Positions 26,601 through 41,600 of a stretch of 64,000 nt of DNA are shown one piece after another (within the stretch, counting starts at the first letter, position 1; each line of letters opens with the position of its first letter). Source of the stretch: Colias croceus (lineage: Eukaryota; Arthropoda; Insecta; Lepidoptera; Pieridae); the NCBI RefSeq assembly GCF_905220415.1, contig NC_059568.1, forward strand, positions 14,074,001-14,138,000. The letters are read 5' to 3'. The translations under genes and the position numbers were made by a program. The notes below the pieces were generated by a model. That model made no database searches. It saw only the letters and a program-made list of their open reading frames with translations, and was not told the DNA's origin.

Positions 26601-29600
26601 GACCAGTATTTCTCCAGCAAGACGCAAATGATCAACTCCCATAATATGAGTCATGCAGCCTACGGTAATGTGTCCATCGAGAAAAACCTATTTGTGAATC
26701 ATTATTATTTAAACCAAGAGAACAGATAAAGGGTTGATTGAAATTAAATTGACCATTGAACCCAAATGCGCAATTGAAAGCGGCAATCATTTCACTTGTT
26801 CTTCCCAAAAGGATTGGTGCAAAGGCATTGTTTCAAAGTGTGGCTGGTGTCGGATCTGTCAATAACATTTTCACGTTATACTTTGTGCACGTCGTTTGAA
26901 CGCATCGCAAAGGTGGACACTTTTGAAATTCGCTCACACCTCTGTATTGGACAGGTTTTAGCGCGGCTCTGCCACTTTGAAAGGGTGAAATTCGAACGTG
27001 CGGCGAAATTTTTAACCGAATTACGCGCGTGTTAATGAAATCATGTAACACCTCAATGGAAACATTTTGTTCGGTTATATTGCACGTAATTTTATATTTG
27101 CTACGTTATTCTTTTTCATAAGGCAATAGAAAATCTAGGATTTTCCTACGTACAAAAGTTTTCTTTTGAACAGCTGAGAAAATATTATTGTTGTACTAAG
27201 CAAGCGGTTCTTGAAAGAAAGCTTGCAATAATCCGACTGTCTGATACAAATCAAGATCAAAGGAATGCTATTACTTTCGTACATAATTATAAATTCCCTT
27301 TGGCACTGTTCTATAACATTTTCCAATAATATTACACGATATTCGCGAACACTTTGAAGAGCATCTCCAACTATATCGATCACCGTTGAGTGGCACTGCA
27401 TCGCATTAACGTCGAATGCTACGCAACTGCTGTAATATTGTAATACCAATGGATTTCATTTTAACGAGAAATATATTGTGTTACGTTTGTTTCATTTTCT
27501 TGTGTTATTTTTATACTGAATAGGCTTGGCACGTGTATGGCTTGATGATCGAGCGGTGAGGAAATGTGTGTTGTTTGAATTTACCGGTGAATCTTTATGA
27601 AATCTAAGTTATTTCACATCTTGCATTTGTCGGATTTTGTCTCAATTAAGAGCAGATTTGGTGTGTTTTTAAATATGTTTTTGCATAATATCTCTATTTA
27701 TTTTTTATGGAACAAAAAAAAATGTGACACTGATAGAAATATATTTGGTATAGCAGAAATTTAAATCATAGTTAAGACGATGAAGCATTCGTACATCTCT
27801 AACTTTTTACTTTTTAACTTTTCCTTCGAGATTTTAAAGTAACCTACTCCTAACTCTTTAGTTCAGCACTCAAAATTTCAATACCCATAGCGTTATAGTT
27901 AACGACATTTTATTTAACTTTATTACTATACAGCAAGTATATTTATTGTCGAAGTACTTATGAAAAGCACAAAAAGCGTTCATATTAAAGCTCTTTTATA
28001 CAACAAGCGCAATTAAAGTGAGTCAACACGTGAAACAAATTCTGCAGAATAAATGTTGCATTATTTAACAAGAAATGTTTCCGCAATGTTAAGAGTCTGG
28101 GTTGGCGCTGTGTACACTAAAAAGCTACGAATAATAAAGCTAAACTATGTACTTTTGTAATGTTCAAGCTTTATAACTCCAAATCTTTACAGGAATAAGA
28201 ATGAATATGTGCTTTTATATCATAACTAGCGGTCCGCCCCGGCTTCGCCCGTGGTACATATTAACGTTTTCTCTACATAAGAACCATCCTCGTACTTCAA
28301 GGAATATAATAAAAAAAGAATTATCGAAATCGGTTCAGCCGTTCTCGAGTTATGGAATTACAACGAAAAGTGGCATTGATTTTTATATATTAGATTAAAA
28401 GAATTACTTGCTTATACATTGGAGTGCTCGTACAAAATGATACGTATTAAATTATTTCAGCTGCCCAAAATATTAAACAATCTTTTGCTCCGATATTGTT
28501 TGTTTTACATTTAATAAAATATTCATTTCATGAAAGTTTTTGCCCACAAAAGGCGCAGCATTTACATAGCGGTCGCGTACGTATTTTAATTATCGTAAGT
28601 AATAAAACGAATGATTCACAGTAGGAAATGCGGGTAGGAGCGGAGTGCACACTATCGATCCGAGCCCAACTTATATGTTTTAAAAACTCAGTGTGTAACT
28701 TCGCCCGATGCATTGTTATGATTTCCAACGCAGGGCTCCAGTGTTTGTCTCTATGCTCGACTTTACAAACTTACTTTAAAAGTAGAAACATCGTACATTG
28801 TTCGGAGCATCACTAGCTATTGTTACTACTCGGTTTACAATTCGAACTTTCCTTCTTCAGGTCTGTAAGTTTTGTTATATTACTCTTATTATTTACCTCG
28901 AGGGTAATAGTTATATCTTCTTATTGGAGAAGATGTAAATTTTTCCTTTCGTCAATGAAGTGCTGTAACAAATTTGTTACAGCTATAATCAGACGTTCTT
29001 TATAATATCATCAAACTTGGGTCGATGTGCCTCCGCCCTAGCCAGGACACAGTGGAGAGGCTATGCAAAGTTCAAGTGGGCGAATCCAGGATCATCCTGT
29101 TTTAATTACTTACGTGAGCCCTAGTGAAAGGTTTCACAAGCCTTTGTTCCGAACTAAACCCTATCCTCCAACAAATTAAGTTCAAATCCCTTTCCACTTT
29201 ATTTAGGTTCATTGAAAAAATTGACGTTTTTGAAGACGGCTGGAAATCGTATCCTGGTGATTTATTTGTGTACTTCGTTGAACGTTTCGGCGGTTACGGC
29301 GACGATTCAGTCTCAGTTGTAATTAACATTTCTATTTGGTTGCTGATAACATCCGAGAGTTTATAATGACGGAGCCGGAGGCTTTAAAAGTGTGTAGGAA
29401 TGATGCGTGAGTGAAACGTTGCTATGTAAAATATCAACTGCATTCATATTGAGCCATCTTTAAATAAATAATTGTACTGTAGATAATAAGTTCTTGTTAT
29501 TGTAGTATGAAACAAATGAATCTGAACAAATTTTTCACAGAAAGGCACAATATCAATATAAATATTCTCCGTCACGACCGGCTCTAACAAAGCGTACACT

Positions 29601-32600
29601 GAGGTACGTTGGATTTCACTGAAAAACCACCTGTTTAATGTGCGTTAATAATGTATTACAATTCGATGATTTCTGCGTACTTATCGCTCCGGTCAATCGT
29701 TAATAACGTATCCTTTATCCGAATACCAGTAAAATTGAGTTAGACGATACGAAGGGAGAGGTAAGATAACAAGTACCGTGAAAGATGCTTAAGGAATTAA
29801 AGGATTGGAAGTAATTGAATAAGGATAATTGTTGTACGTGAGCCTGGTGCAAGCTCTAAACCGACGGCTTCAGGATTTAGTTTACGTGCTGCACTAATTA
29901 TGTTTACATTATGGTAATATTGAATGTGTAGGTACCTACTAGGAGCTGATGTTTTCAGGAGTTTTATTTTTATTTTTAAGAATATCTTAACAGTGTTTTT
30001 AATGAGTGTACTAATAGTCTGTTCATGAGGATAATCTTAAAACCTCATAAACAGAGTAGAATTTATTCGATTATTGTAGTGGGCTTATTGATCTAGCGGG
30101 TTGAAGACGCTATTGTTATGCTTTAGAGAAATATGCGAGCTTTAATCCGCCTTATTAGAAAATAACATGTAAAATGTTTCTTTGTTATTAAAATATAAGA
30201 ATAAAATATAATGATGCCTCATTCTGAGAAAATTCTCTGAGATTATTGGAATGTTTTCTTAGAAGAATGCTAATACATTTTCTTGTAAAACGTATTGATA
30301 TTTTATAATGAAACAATGTGATACATAATACATTGTACATGCCATTTTCTTCATTATATTGTGTCTCGTGACGTACAGGGTATTATTTATTTATTAAAAA
30401 ACATGTATTTCTTCAGGTGAGAGAGTCGGAGTCCAGTCCCGGCCAGCGGAGCATTTCCCTCAGATACGAGGGTCGAGTGTACCACTACAGGATCAATGAA
30501 GACTCAGATGGGAAGGTAATTATAGACTTTATGTATAACTAGCTATTGCCCGCGGCGTCGCTTATGTCGTCAAAGGAGTTCACATTGTAATGATATTTTT
30601 TAATGCGGTAATAAGGAGATCACTCTCTAGCTTCCTAACTATCGTCTAGCACAAAGATTGCGTTGCGACGTAAAAGACAAATAAACAAACATACCTTCAT
30701 TTATTTATATATAATATTAGTAAAGGATAGTTGAATTTTCTAAATACACCTCTATTTTGACTTCTAGTGCGCATTCTAATTGGAAGTTAAATGATTAGTT
30801 CAGTGAGTTACCGCAAAGTTCCGCGCCGGCTATTCTGCTTTCAGAAGCAGTGTTCAAATAATTTAGCGTATTAGAACGATTCAAAAGCGCTCCAAAGGAT
30901 GTCTAGCTGTCTAAACAATTAATGTTTGTGTTCGTTTGTGTTGAGGTAAATAATTATGCATTTACCGAAATATAAAGCGGTTTATACAGTAGCAACATTA
31001 AATAATTAAGAGGAAATATTTGATGTTTTGGTTACGTTTGCGATGGATATTGGATATACTGCGAACCTGTTTTTGAATATACTATAGAAAATAAAGTTTT
31101 CCAGTACTTTGAAATGGGATATGAACATCATTTCTCTGTTACTCTTTTACGGCCTTTGTTAACTGAAACTGTGGAGTTTCAACCATCAATTTTAGTAAAG
31201 GCTATTTTTTAGCTTGTACAAAATTACAAGAGTTGACGCCGAGTAAAGTCGCACGGATAATTAAGCGTTGGATAAAGTTGGAAAAGTTAAATGAAAGAGA
31301 ATAGAACAATTAACACTATGCAATAATTTTTATATAAATACTGGAATACTTTGAGTTCTTCCGAGAACAATTTGCGCACCTAATGAAGCGAGTTAAGTCT
31401 TTATGTCATCCTTACCATCGGAATTGTACAGGAATTGAATGAATTCTCGCAATGCTTTTGTTCCCTTGCTCAATGGCTTTGTGCAGTTTAATTTCATTAT
31501 GAAATAACATAGTTACGTGTAAGGTATTTTAACGTTTTATGTTGACCCAGTGTTGATTACTCTGTTATTAGAAACACGATTGTTTTTAACTTGTAGGTGG
31601 CAATTGAAATTTTCTTTGTTAACAAATGAGGGTACTTGCGTTTTGTTATACTTATTACTTAAGGCTATTAATAGAGTATAGACGATGTCATGTCACACAG
31701 CTTTATTTGACGTATTTATTAATTGCATCGAGTAACCGATGAAGGCGTGTTCCCAACGTGAAATACGTCAGCCCCCGGTTATGTCAGGCTTTACCTCCCA
31801 TAGAGATATTATGCAACCTACTTGTACATAAATGGCTTTATCACGTCTGCAATGTATTGGACAGCTGAGTGACGGTACGGGGGTGCAACGTGACTGAGAC
31901 AATGCGTCAGCGAGACTGGGTTTCCGTAGTTTATCTCCGGCCAGGGAATATTACCCTAGGTGTATGATACTAGGTTTTACTAGCCTCGCTCGGTGTTGAA
32001 ATGTAATCCTGAGATCGTTATTTCGCTTTATTACACGTACCGTAAAGGGACTGTACAAAGTAACGTGTCATCTAAATATGCAAAGTATATGTGTTCTGTG
32101 TTTAGATGGAATTGCATTTGGTGAAATTTTTGTTAGAAATGTATGGGGATTTAATAAACATGCGAGGAAAATCTTTGTCGTGAAAGGATAACGTGTGGAC
32201 AAATATGAATGTAAGTATGCCAAGGAAAAGTGAAACTATTCAACTGCGAAGGAATAAGTAGATGCAGAAAATATCTAAAGGTCTTTGTTGGTCACTTTGA
32301 CATTTTTATGAAAAATCGCAAATCGCAATACTATTCACAGAAATAAAATTCTATTTCGCATTCATACGCTCGAATAAATATTTTCTCCAGACGTCACAAA
32401 GAAAAGCTCCACTTTTATTGCAGGTGTTATAGAATACTAGTATTTCCAGAGGGCTTTGCATTACATCAGTACAACGTTTGTTTGACGTTGAAAAGGACTC
32501 AGCATCTCGCAAAATTTAATTAATCCGTACTATTCAGTATTGACTAGTGTTCAGTTTCACAAGGAATATTCGTGGCAAATTTCAAATTTAAGCTCGTTGA

Positions 32601-35600
32601 GCGTCGCCCATCAGTTAGTGACGGCATTGTTCATGTTCAATAGGGACAGACTACAGGCTACATCATAAGCTTTATCAGTATTGATTTTTGATTACTAATT
32701 GAATGGTGTAGCTGGATATTCTCCTGTTAAAATTAAATTCGATATTGTGCAAGCTTTGTTGCCAACTGTACCGAGAAATATTATCATTTAGGTATATTGA
32801 CATTTTATTTTTTACGAAAAAGTCATCAAACAAACAGAACAACGAACCACCATGGAACGAAAGTAATAAAATTGAATTAAATGTAGTTTACGAGAGCATA
32901 AAACCAACTTGACTAAAAATAAGCTTTTGGGGTTATTGCGCTGACAATTTTGAAAAACCGTAAAACCACTTGAAAAGTTAATGAATATTTCCCGCGGTGA
33001 TTTTTGTACTTTTTAATTCGACGTCACTGAACTCATTTCAGAACGAAACATCCGAATAATAAAATGTGTTAAAAGAAACTTTTAAGTTTTTTTATTATGT
33101 TTTAATTGCTTCCTTTAAGGACATAAATAGCTTTTATTTGCACTAAGCGGAGCAAAAAGTATGTATTGAAAAATTTACTCGAAATATTTAAATTGAAAAT
33201 ATTTACGTAATTGAAGTTCATATTAATATTCGAATCCAATCAAAATTTTTGTGTTTTAAATACCGGGGTCCGTCTCGTCGTTCATAGACCGAAAAATTGT
33301 ATTGTTTATTTTCGAATTCATAAAACCTCGATTAAATAACAAAATACCTAGCATTCCTGTCGCTCAAACTTTCGTTTTAATATAGGCTGAATATTTGTAC
33401 AGGGAATTACATGAAATATTATAAATCCGACGCACGTCTGTTGCCGGGGGCGATATTAATTGCGTTATTGGCGGTGTTAATTTAATTACATTTTTGATTT
33501 TCAATTTGTAACTCTTTATGAGTTATTATGAAGCGCGTTTTAACTAGATAGGACTTTAATTACGTGATATGATTTAACTATGTACGTTCGTATTTGCTCA
33601 TGTTCTCTTTGTATTGGAAATCGTCAGAGAAGAAGATAGAGTAGCCGATCGTAATGTGAAGTATCCGTACGTTTTTATACTTTTAGTTTGTATCCTGGAA
33701 TCCAATACAGTAAAGAATAAAATTCAATAAAATAGAAAAAAGATTTATCCAATGTTTTTGGTTTTTATAGGATTACGTGTATCTGGGAATCTACACTAGA
33801 ATATAAAGCATTCAATAAAAAATACTAAAAAAGATTTTTGCAATGTTTTCGGCTTTTATTGGATTAACTTCGTCTATTCCATAGCCCTATAGTTTTTAAC
33901 CGACTTCAAAAAAAAGGAGGAGGTTATCAATTCGGCCGGTATATTTTTTTTTTTTTTTTTTTTATGTATGTACACCGATTACTCCGAGGTTTCTGAACCG
34001 ATTTACGTGATTCTTTTTTTGTTCGATGCGGAATGGTGTCGAATTGGTCCCATAAAAATTTTATTCGGCTAGGCCTAGTAGTTTTTATTTTATGAGCATT
34101 TTTGTCTGTACTCGATGACTTAATTTCAATGTAGCAAGTAACTTTGATTCTCTTCCCGGTAACCGATTGAGCTGAAATTTTGTATACGAATGTAAATTGG
34201 ATAGCGATGAAACATTATCATGACATGGAGCTGATCTGATGATGGAATCGGAAGGTGGCCATAGGAACTCAGTAATATATTGACTCAACTTTATCGAGTT
34301 TGGGCTCGTTTGATTCGTGTTGAAAAATACACTAAAAAGTATTAAATAAAAATAACTGCGTTAAAAACAACCGACTTCAAAAACGGAAAAGTAAGAAATA
34401 AAAAAGATTTGATATTATTAATTACTACATATTATTTTTATGTGCTATTTATTAAATAGGTTTGAAGTCGGTGCCAAACACTAAGCACTTAGTATTAAGC
34501 CCATGCACCGACATCAAACCTTTTTAGTAAATAGCACATAAAAATAATATGTAGTAATTAATAATATCAAATCTTTTTTATTTCTTACTTTTCCGTTTTT
34601 GAAGTCGGTTGTTTTTAACGCAGTTATTTTTTTCAACTATAATACCCTTGTTTTTATTGTTCGAACGCTAGGCCTCGTGTAGCATTCGTTAGCCGTTTAT
34701 ATAGTACCTACCATCGGACTGGAGGCTTACGTTACGTATCTAGTGATGGGGGATTAAAAGTGCAATAGGTACATGGGAAAATGTAGGGGCTCGTATGGAT
34801 TGAATTTATGAGGTATCGCCTTTGTGTACCTATTATTCTGTATGGAATTAATATTCAATATGAGAATTAGCTATAAACGCTGTTCCATTTTGTTCAGTAT
34901 AGAGATTTTAATATATTAATGAGGGATATTTAAAACGCAAATAACTTCTGCTAGATTTCCTCGCGAATTACGCATTCATTTGGTTTGCATTTGCTGCATT
35001 TATTCCTCTCTACTATTCGAAACTTTTACACGGAGCAAACGTGTTTAAATATTCCCGGTATTCCATTCATATGCTACAAAACAAACTAAACCGTGTATGA
35101 GATAGAGGATAATCGCCCACTGCTCGGTAACACGGTGAACTTTCTAAATCTCGCTATGAAAGGGAAGCGAAATTCCGACGTAACGAATAAACTTTTTAAA
35201 AGGGATTAATTAATAATAGAGCGGGATAACTAGCGACGTTCAGTTAATTTACAGTTTACTTTATATAGTTGAATCTCGGCTTTCGGTTCGCCTACGGGTC
35301 GTCTCGTCTACTAACAAGGTAATACGATGATTGCAATTAGTTGGAACTTTGTAACAATTGTATTTGTACCTCTCGACGACGGAGTGTAATGTATCGCTAA
35401 TTACTCAGTTATATTGCTGAACGCTGTTTGCTCTGAGGATTCGTTGTTTGTTACTAATTGGAAAGCACTCAGCTTGCAAAGGTCTTGAGGATGTTTATTT
35501 TCCTATCTCTCTATAAGCTCCTTAGCTCCCATTTATAGCTAACTAGCTTACCGCCCGCGGCTTCGCCCGCTTTGTCTCAAACTTAATAAATTATATACTA

Positions 35601-38600
35601 AAACCTTCCTCTTGAATCACTCTATCTATTAAAAAAAACCTCATCAAAATCCGTTGCGTAGTTTTAAAGATTTAAGCACACAAAGCATAGAGATCTAGAG
35701 AGATGCCAATCGCTTGCGCTGAGTACGAAACCAGTGTCTCATAACAAATTTACGCACACAACAGTAAACAAAATAAAAACAATACTTCGCGTTGTGTGCG
35801 TGTCATCACACAAAAATTTGAGAGCGACTATTCGTTCGCACACTAGATTGTAAGTAACGTACGTATACAGCACCACACAGCCGATATGCGTTTACGATAG
35901 GGATTGCTTGTCGATAAAATGAGAAACGTTAAAATTAAAACAATTTATAGGCAATACAGTAACTAGGTAGAAAATAGAAATGGACTCCTTGATGGTAGCA
36001 TTCACGGTGATGAAGTACATAAAGCATTGCCTATTGACTTATTGTTAAGTAAAATAAGTATGAAATAAGTGATTTTTTTTTTAATCCATGTATAATAATC
36101 ACTATAAAATTATTGCTCGAGTACCTATCAAATAATAATAATACATTCAGATATTAAGCTAATAGTAATACATTATGATATAATAATAAGGTAGTAAAAT
36201 AATACATAATACGATAAAAAATCCGAATCTTATCGACATGGACACACTCGACGCGCATCCTCAAGTAACGACCGCGAGCAGCGGCCGTACTACACGATCG
36301 AACGTTTTTGTTAGCTTTAGTATCTTCATTATACATTGCGGTATTCGAACTCCGCGTTTGAATAGAGTCACGTACAGAAGAAGCATTGTAAACTATTTAC
36401 ATAAATTAATGTGACTGTCGTTCTGTCACATAATGAAACCAAGAAATCACTCAACGTAATATTGTTTTTGAAATTATAGTAAGAAAATCGTATAATTTTC
36501 AGTACTTACCGATGGTATGTGATTCCATTTGACTTAAAGTTGCTGGTTTCACTTCAGTTTTTACAAACTTTAACGGAACAACGCGGCATTGTCAAATAAT
36601 ACCCGGCCGACGGTCGAACGTCAACTGAATGCAACAAACAGCATGTGTTCTTTTTTTGGGCATATTGCTGCGACACCGGCCCCGCCCCCTAACCATATCT
36701 CCCTTTAGTTTCTGTGATCTGTGACACAAAGGGACATAGGGACAGCGAAAGCAACTTTGTTTTATATTATGTAGTGACAATACTTCGCTACAATCCATAC
36801 TAATATTATAAATGCGAAAGTAACTCTGTCGGTCTGTCTGTTACTCAATCACGCCTAAACTACTGAACCAATTTTCATGAAATTTGGTATGGAGATATTT
36901 TGATACCCGAGAAAGGACTACTTTTTACCCCGGGACATAGGATAGGTTTTATTCCAGAAAACCCACGGGAACGGGAACTATGCGGGTTTTTCTTAGACTG
37001 CGCGGGCAATGCCGCGGGTGGAAAGCTAGTTATCTATAAAGAGATCATGTAATTATTATATTTCTGCATTCAATTACGTTAAATCCACATCGAAGCGAAG
37101 GCTTGTACTGTAACACGAAACCGTCGGACACGGCTCACGTTTCTTGGGCTTTGATTGAATTCGATTAACCATTCCCAAACGTAATTGCAATATCCTATTA
37201 ACTGAATTATAATCTAATATCACAATTAGTGTAGTTTCAACATGGAATTGTAACCGCATATCAGCTAATTGAACCACACGGCCTGACCTAGCTTTACGCT
37301 ACCTGGTAATCTGTTTGCAAACCCGCTACGGATTACTAATTAATATCGGGATCACTTAACGAATTCAATTCGGAACGTGCCGATTTATCAAAAATATATG
37401 CAATAAATTGTTAATATTTTACATGAACCGTTGCACGCTTCGTTCTGCCGGAGCTCTCATTTGATTGGAAATTAACTAGGAAGCATGTTCCTATAATGGC
37501 GACTGAATTGAATGTAATTGTGGAGGACAGACGGATTGATTGTGCGGTAAATGTTCGATTCCTGCTTAATATTATGTACCAAATGTTGGCGCGTGTTGTT
37601 CATTATTTCATATTATATTACTTTATTATAAATTAAAGCTGTTTATTAATTATTGTCCGTCGCTAGCGGTTTCGTAATGCATAAATATGATATTTGCTTC
37701 GTTTTGACGATGAAATTATTATAGTTGATTCGATTTGTGGTTAATTAAATAAACTTTATATTCAACAAACTTTAAATACAAATAACTAAAAAAATACCTG
37801 GGCACAAACTACAGAGAAAATACTTAATGAGATATGTTCAATACGTGTATCGATAGATACATAGAAAACTGCTACATGATTACTATTCTTGTATGTCCAT
37901 CAGGTGTACGTAACATCAGAATCCAAATTCGGCACGCTAGCCGAACTGGTGCACCACCACTCAGTACTGGGAGATGGGCTTATAACCCAGCTCCTCTACC
38001 CGGCACCAAAAAGGAACAAACCCACGGTGTTCCCACTGGCTCCCCCGGACGAGTGGGAGATTGACCGGACTGACATTGTGATGAAACACAAGCTTGGAGG
38101 AGGACAATATGGCGACGTGTACGAGGCCGCCTGGATGAGGTGCAATATGACTGTGAGTAGCGTTTCTAGAGTACTGTTATGTATGATAATTTGATACAGC
38201 TTTTACAGGGCTGTTTTACTTTGATACAGCAAGAAGTATAGGCTTGATACTGGTTGCCACCGAAGACATATAGCAAAGGTCCTGGATAGGCAGATTACAA
38301 AAAGTGACTAACGTAGGAGTGAATTTTTTCCTGAATTTCCTTTCTTCCAATTTGCCAGTGTTTACGTATTGATTAACACAAAAATCTTTGCAAGTGTCTG
38401 AAGATTTTAGCTAACCGTATAATATTATGATTTTTTCTCTTAATAATTTGAACAAAAAGTTCTGCATGACTGATTAGTAATTTCGACTGCAAAATTTCAG
38501 TTTAATGTACAAAAATTATCTAATCCAGCATTCTCACTGCGTGTCTAATTTCAGGTTGCCGTAAAAACACTCAAGGACGACACCATGGCCCTAAAAGACT

Positions 38601-41600
38601 TCCTCGAGGAGGCGGCCATCATGAAAGAGATGCGGCACCCGAACCTCGTGCAATTACTCGGCGTCTGCACCAGGGAGCCGCCATTTTACATCATCACCGA
38701 GTTCATGAGCCGCGGGAACCTTCTAGACTATCTCCGCACTGGAAACAGAGACCACATTGATGCCGTGGTCCTCATGTACATGGCCACACAGATCGCCTCT
38801 GGCATGAGCTACTTGGAAAGCCGCTCTTTTATACACAGGTATGTTAGATTAGGTTAGGACCGCCTCCTTGGTACAGTGATTAACGCGCGAGCGTAGAACC
38901 GAGGGGTCCTGGTGGAGAGGAAGAAAAATTTCTCGTTCTAGCAGGCCACAGAAGGCTGATCATCTAATTGTCCCTACAGAAAATCGATCAGTGAAACAGA
39001 TGTAATGCATCTGCCGCTTACCCCATTACATGAGACTTCACTCATATGTTAGATTTAATAGGAATACCTATAGTTGAAAAAAAATTGCATTGCTATAAAA
39101 TGTTCGGAAATATTCTGGTTATTAAAATATGAAATGTGTGGCCAAATAAAATCTCATCCGATTTTCATGCTGTATAAATATTTGTGTGTACTTATTTTAT
39201 TACCCCGCGTGCGAGCTGTGCGAAAGTGAATTTAAATTTCACGCTTCATTTTGATAAAGCGTATCTCGGATTTATGGCGTTTAATTGATATAATTACAAG
39301 CCGTAATACACAATTTGATGCAAGGCAGTTAAATCAATTTCACCGAATATCCCATAATAAGTTATGATTATATAGCATGTAATGTTGACAATATTAATGT
39401 ACATTTAAATAAGCTCATCATGTAATCGCGATTGTTATTACTGAAATGTTATTTCTATGTACGCAAAGTACATGTTTTTCCCGTGAATATGTGTTGAGAT
39501 AGTACATTCAGATTGAATTGGAGTTTAACAAATAAAAATTCTTGGTTTCAATTGGGAAATTGCTAAATTTCGACATATTCTCTAAACTATAGTCGAGCCA
39601 ATTTAATAGGCAACATTTGACGTCTATCAATTTTATCTTCGAAGAGAGGTAACCTGCTTAAAAACATTGATTAAAGTGTATTAATCGATAGGGATTTGAA
39701 ACATTTGTCAATCGAATTTATTAATTTATGATGATTTTTATTCACAAGTAATCAATGTATTCGATTCTAGATGTCAGATTTCGATTTTTAGAGTAACGTC
39801 TCTAGTATTTAAAAAGAAAAAAGGTTTATTGACACAAAATTGTAGCGACGTCAGTTCTTCAATTCAGAATTTGTTTATTATGTTTAGGATGGTTTATCAG
39901 TAAAATGAAATCTTAAAATTACTTGTATCGGTCATTATTATTATAAATATGTAATCGTAATTGAAAAAAGTTAAGCAAATGTGCAGTTCTAACAAAACGA
40001 AATATCATGTTATTCTATGTCGTCGTTACTAGGTTACGTTGTTGAATTGTGTTGAACTGTCAAATGTTGCCTATTAAAATGGCTCTACTATAGCGCCCCT
40101 TTTAAACCTTTTTTTTTACAAAATTGAAAACTTCTTAATTGACAATTGCGACTGTTTCCATAGCTCAGCGAACTCTTCAACTTTACACATACAAGCTTAA
40201 AAGAAACTGCTATAATTGATTGAACTTCTTAAAAAAACCTTCTATAATAATTGATAAAACTGCGAAATTCCAGGGACCTAGCGGCTCGCAACTGCCTCGT
40301 CGGCGAGAACCACCTGGTCAAAGTAGCCGACTTTGGCCTCGCGCGTCTGATGCGAGATGATACATACACCGCGCACGCTGGCGCCAAGTTCCCGATCAAG
40401 TGGACGGCCCCTGAGGGCCTTGCTTACAATACCTTCAGCACCAAAAGCGATGTCTGGGCTTTTGGTATACTGCTCTGGGAGATTGCGACTTATGGCATGT
40501 CGCCGTACCCAGGCGTGGATCTGGCAGATGTCTATCACATGCTTGAGAAGGTGGGTTGGAGTGTTTCTGCCTACAATTTAGCTTCGGTTCCAAGTTTTGT
40601 TAGGAAATCTGTGTTTCCTCGTAGAATCCAGCTATTTTGCTCTGAGTTCGAGGGTTTTGACAATTAATTAGTAGCGTCAATGATTGTAAGAGATCAATTG
40701 GACTGCCCCTGAGGGCCTCGCGTACAACACCTTCAGTACCAAGAGCAATGTCTGGCCGTTTGGCATACTGCTGTGGGAGATTGCTACATATGGCATGTCG
40801 TCGTATCCAGGAGTTGATCTGGCTGATGTCTATAACATGCTTGAGAAGGTGGGTTGGAGTATTTCTCTCTAGAATCCTCATATTTTGCTCTAATTTTTTT
40901 TATGCAAGATAATAAAATCTTAACAATGGTCTTTTTTATTGGTATGTCACCTTGCGTTTGGATATACTTTCTTGTTTTCACTACGAAAATTAAAAAGCGG
41001 TAAAAATAATTGATGTTATTTGAAAAATGCCATGATGCGTAATGCCGTAATTTTACGGCAGTATCTCTCTGATTCAAGAAACACTGTAGGTTTCTTTAAA
41101 ATGAACGTAGTTTCTATGTCACAATCAGACATCAGTAAATTGTCTCATTTGATATTTATTTATCTCAGTTATTTATATGCCATTTGTCACATAATTCGTA
41201 ATGGCTCAATCATTGTAATTCTTTTTAACAAAATAAAGATAGGAGTAATTAGGTATGTAAGAATTTTACTAATATCTTGAATTGAACGTGTTACATTAGA
41301 TTCATAATTTTTATTATTGGAAACTATAATAACTTTTTTGCACTTTTTGTTTTGTCTAATTTAAGTTATGGTTCATATTGTGTGTTCGGAAACATATCCA
41401 AGAAAAAAAATTACAATAAATTTAGAGTTTTATTTGTATTTTTTATTTCATTTGATTTAATTATCTGTCATCTAACTATTCAATTTTCAAATATATGCAA
41501 AATTATGAAAACCGAATATAATTTGAAATAAGCTATTAACACTATTCAGTATTATTTTATTTTATGTTAAAATGTGAAGTTAGAATACAATTCATACAAA

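Larger units (their letters stand above)
23371..30416 (+). other. Abl intron 3
   Basis: 7.0 kb. It contains two Helitron-like elements (24702-24879, 28226-28396) and a SINE (24888-25090). A possible decayed tRNA-like SINE lies near 26525-26700. No other gene was seen; the short open frame at 29124-29366 has no recognisable domain. Confidence 0.75.
30516..37903 (+). other. Abl intron 4
   Basis: 7.4 kb. It contains Helitron-like pieces (30539-30712, 35543-35695, 36794-37029) and a full foldback element in minus orientation (33895-34633). No other exon was recognised. Confidence 0.75.
38839..40273 (+). other. Abl intron 6
   Basis: 1.4 kb, containing a SINE (38860-39060) and a MITE (39591-40091). 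Nothing else was recognised. Confidence 0.8.

Noticed and set aside
29124..29366. 80-codon open frame in Abl intron 3
   Set aside because: No known domain, no splice sites in a compatible phase and no supporting context.
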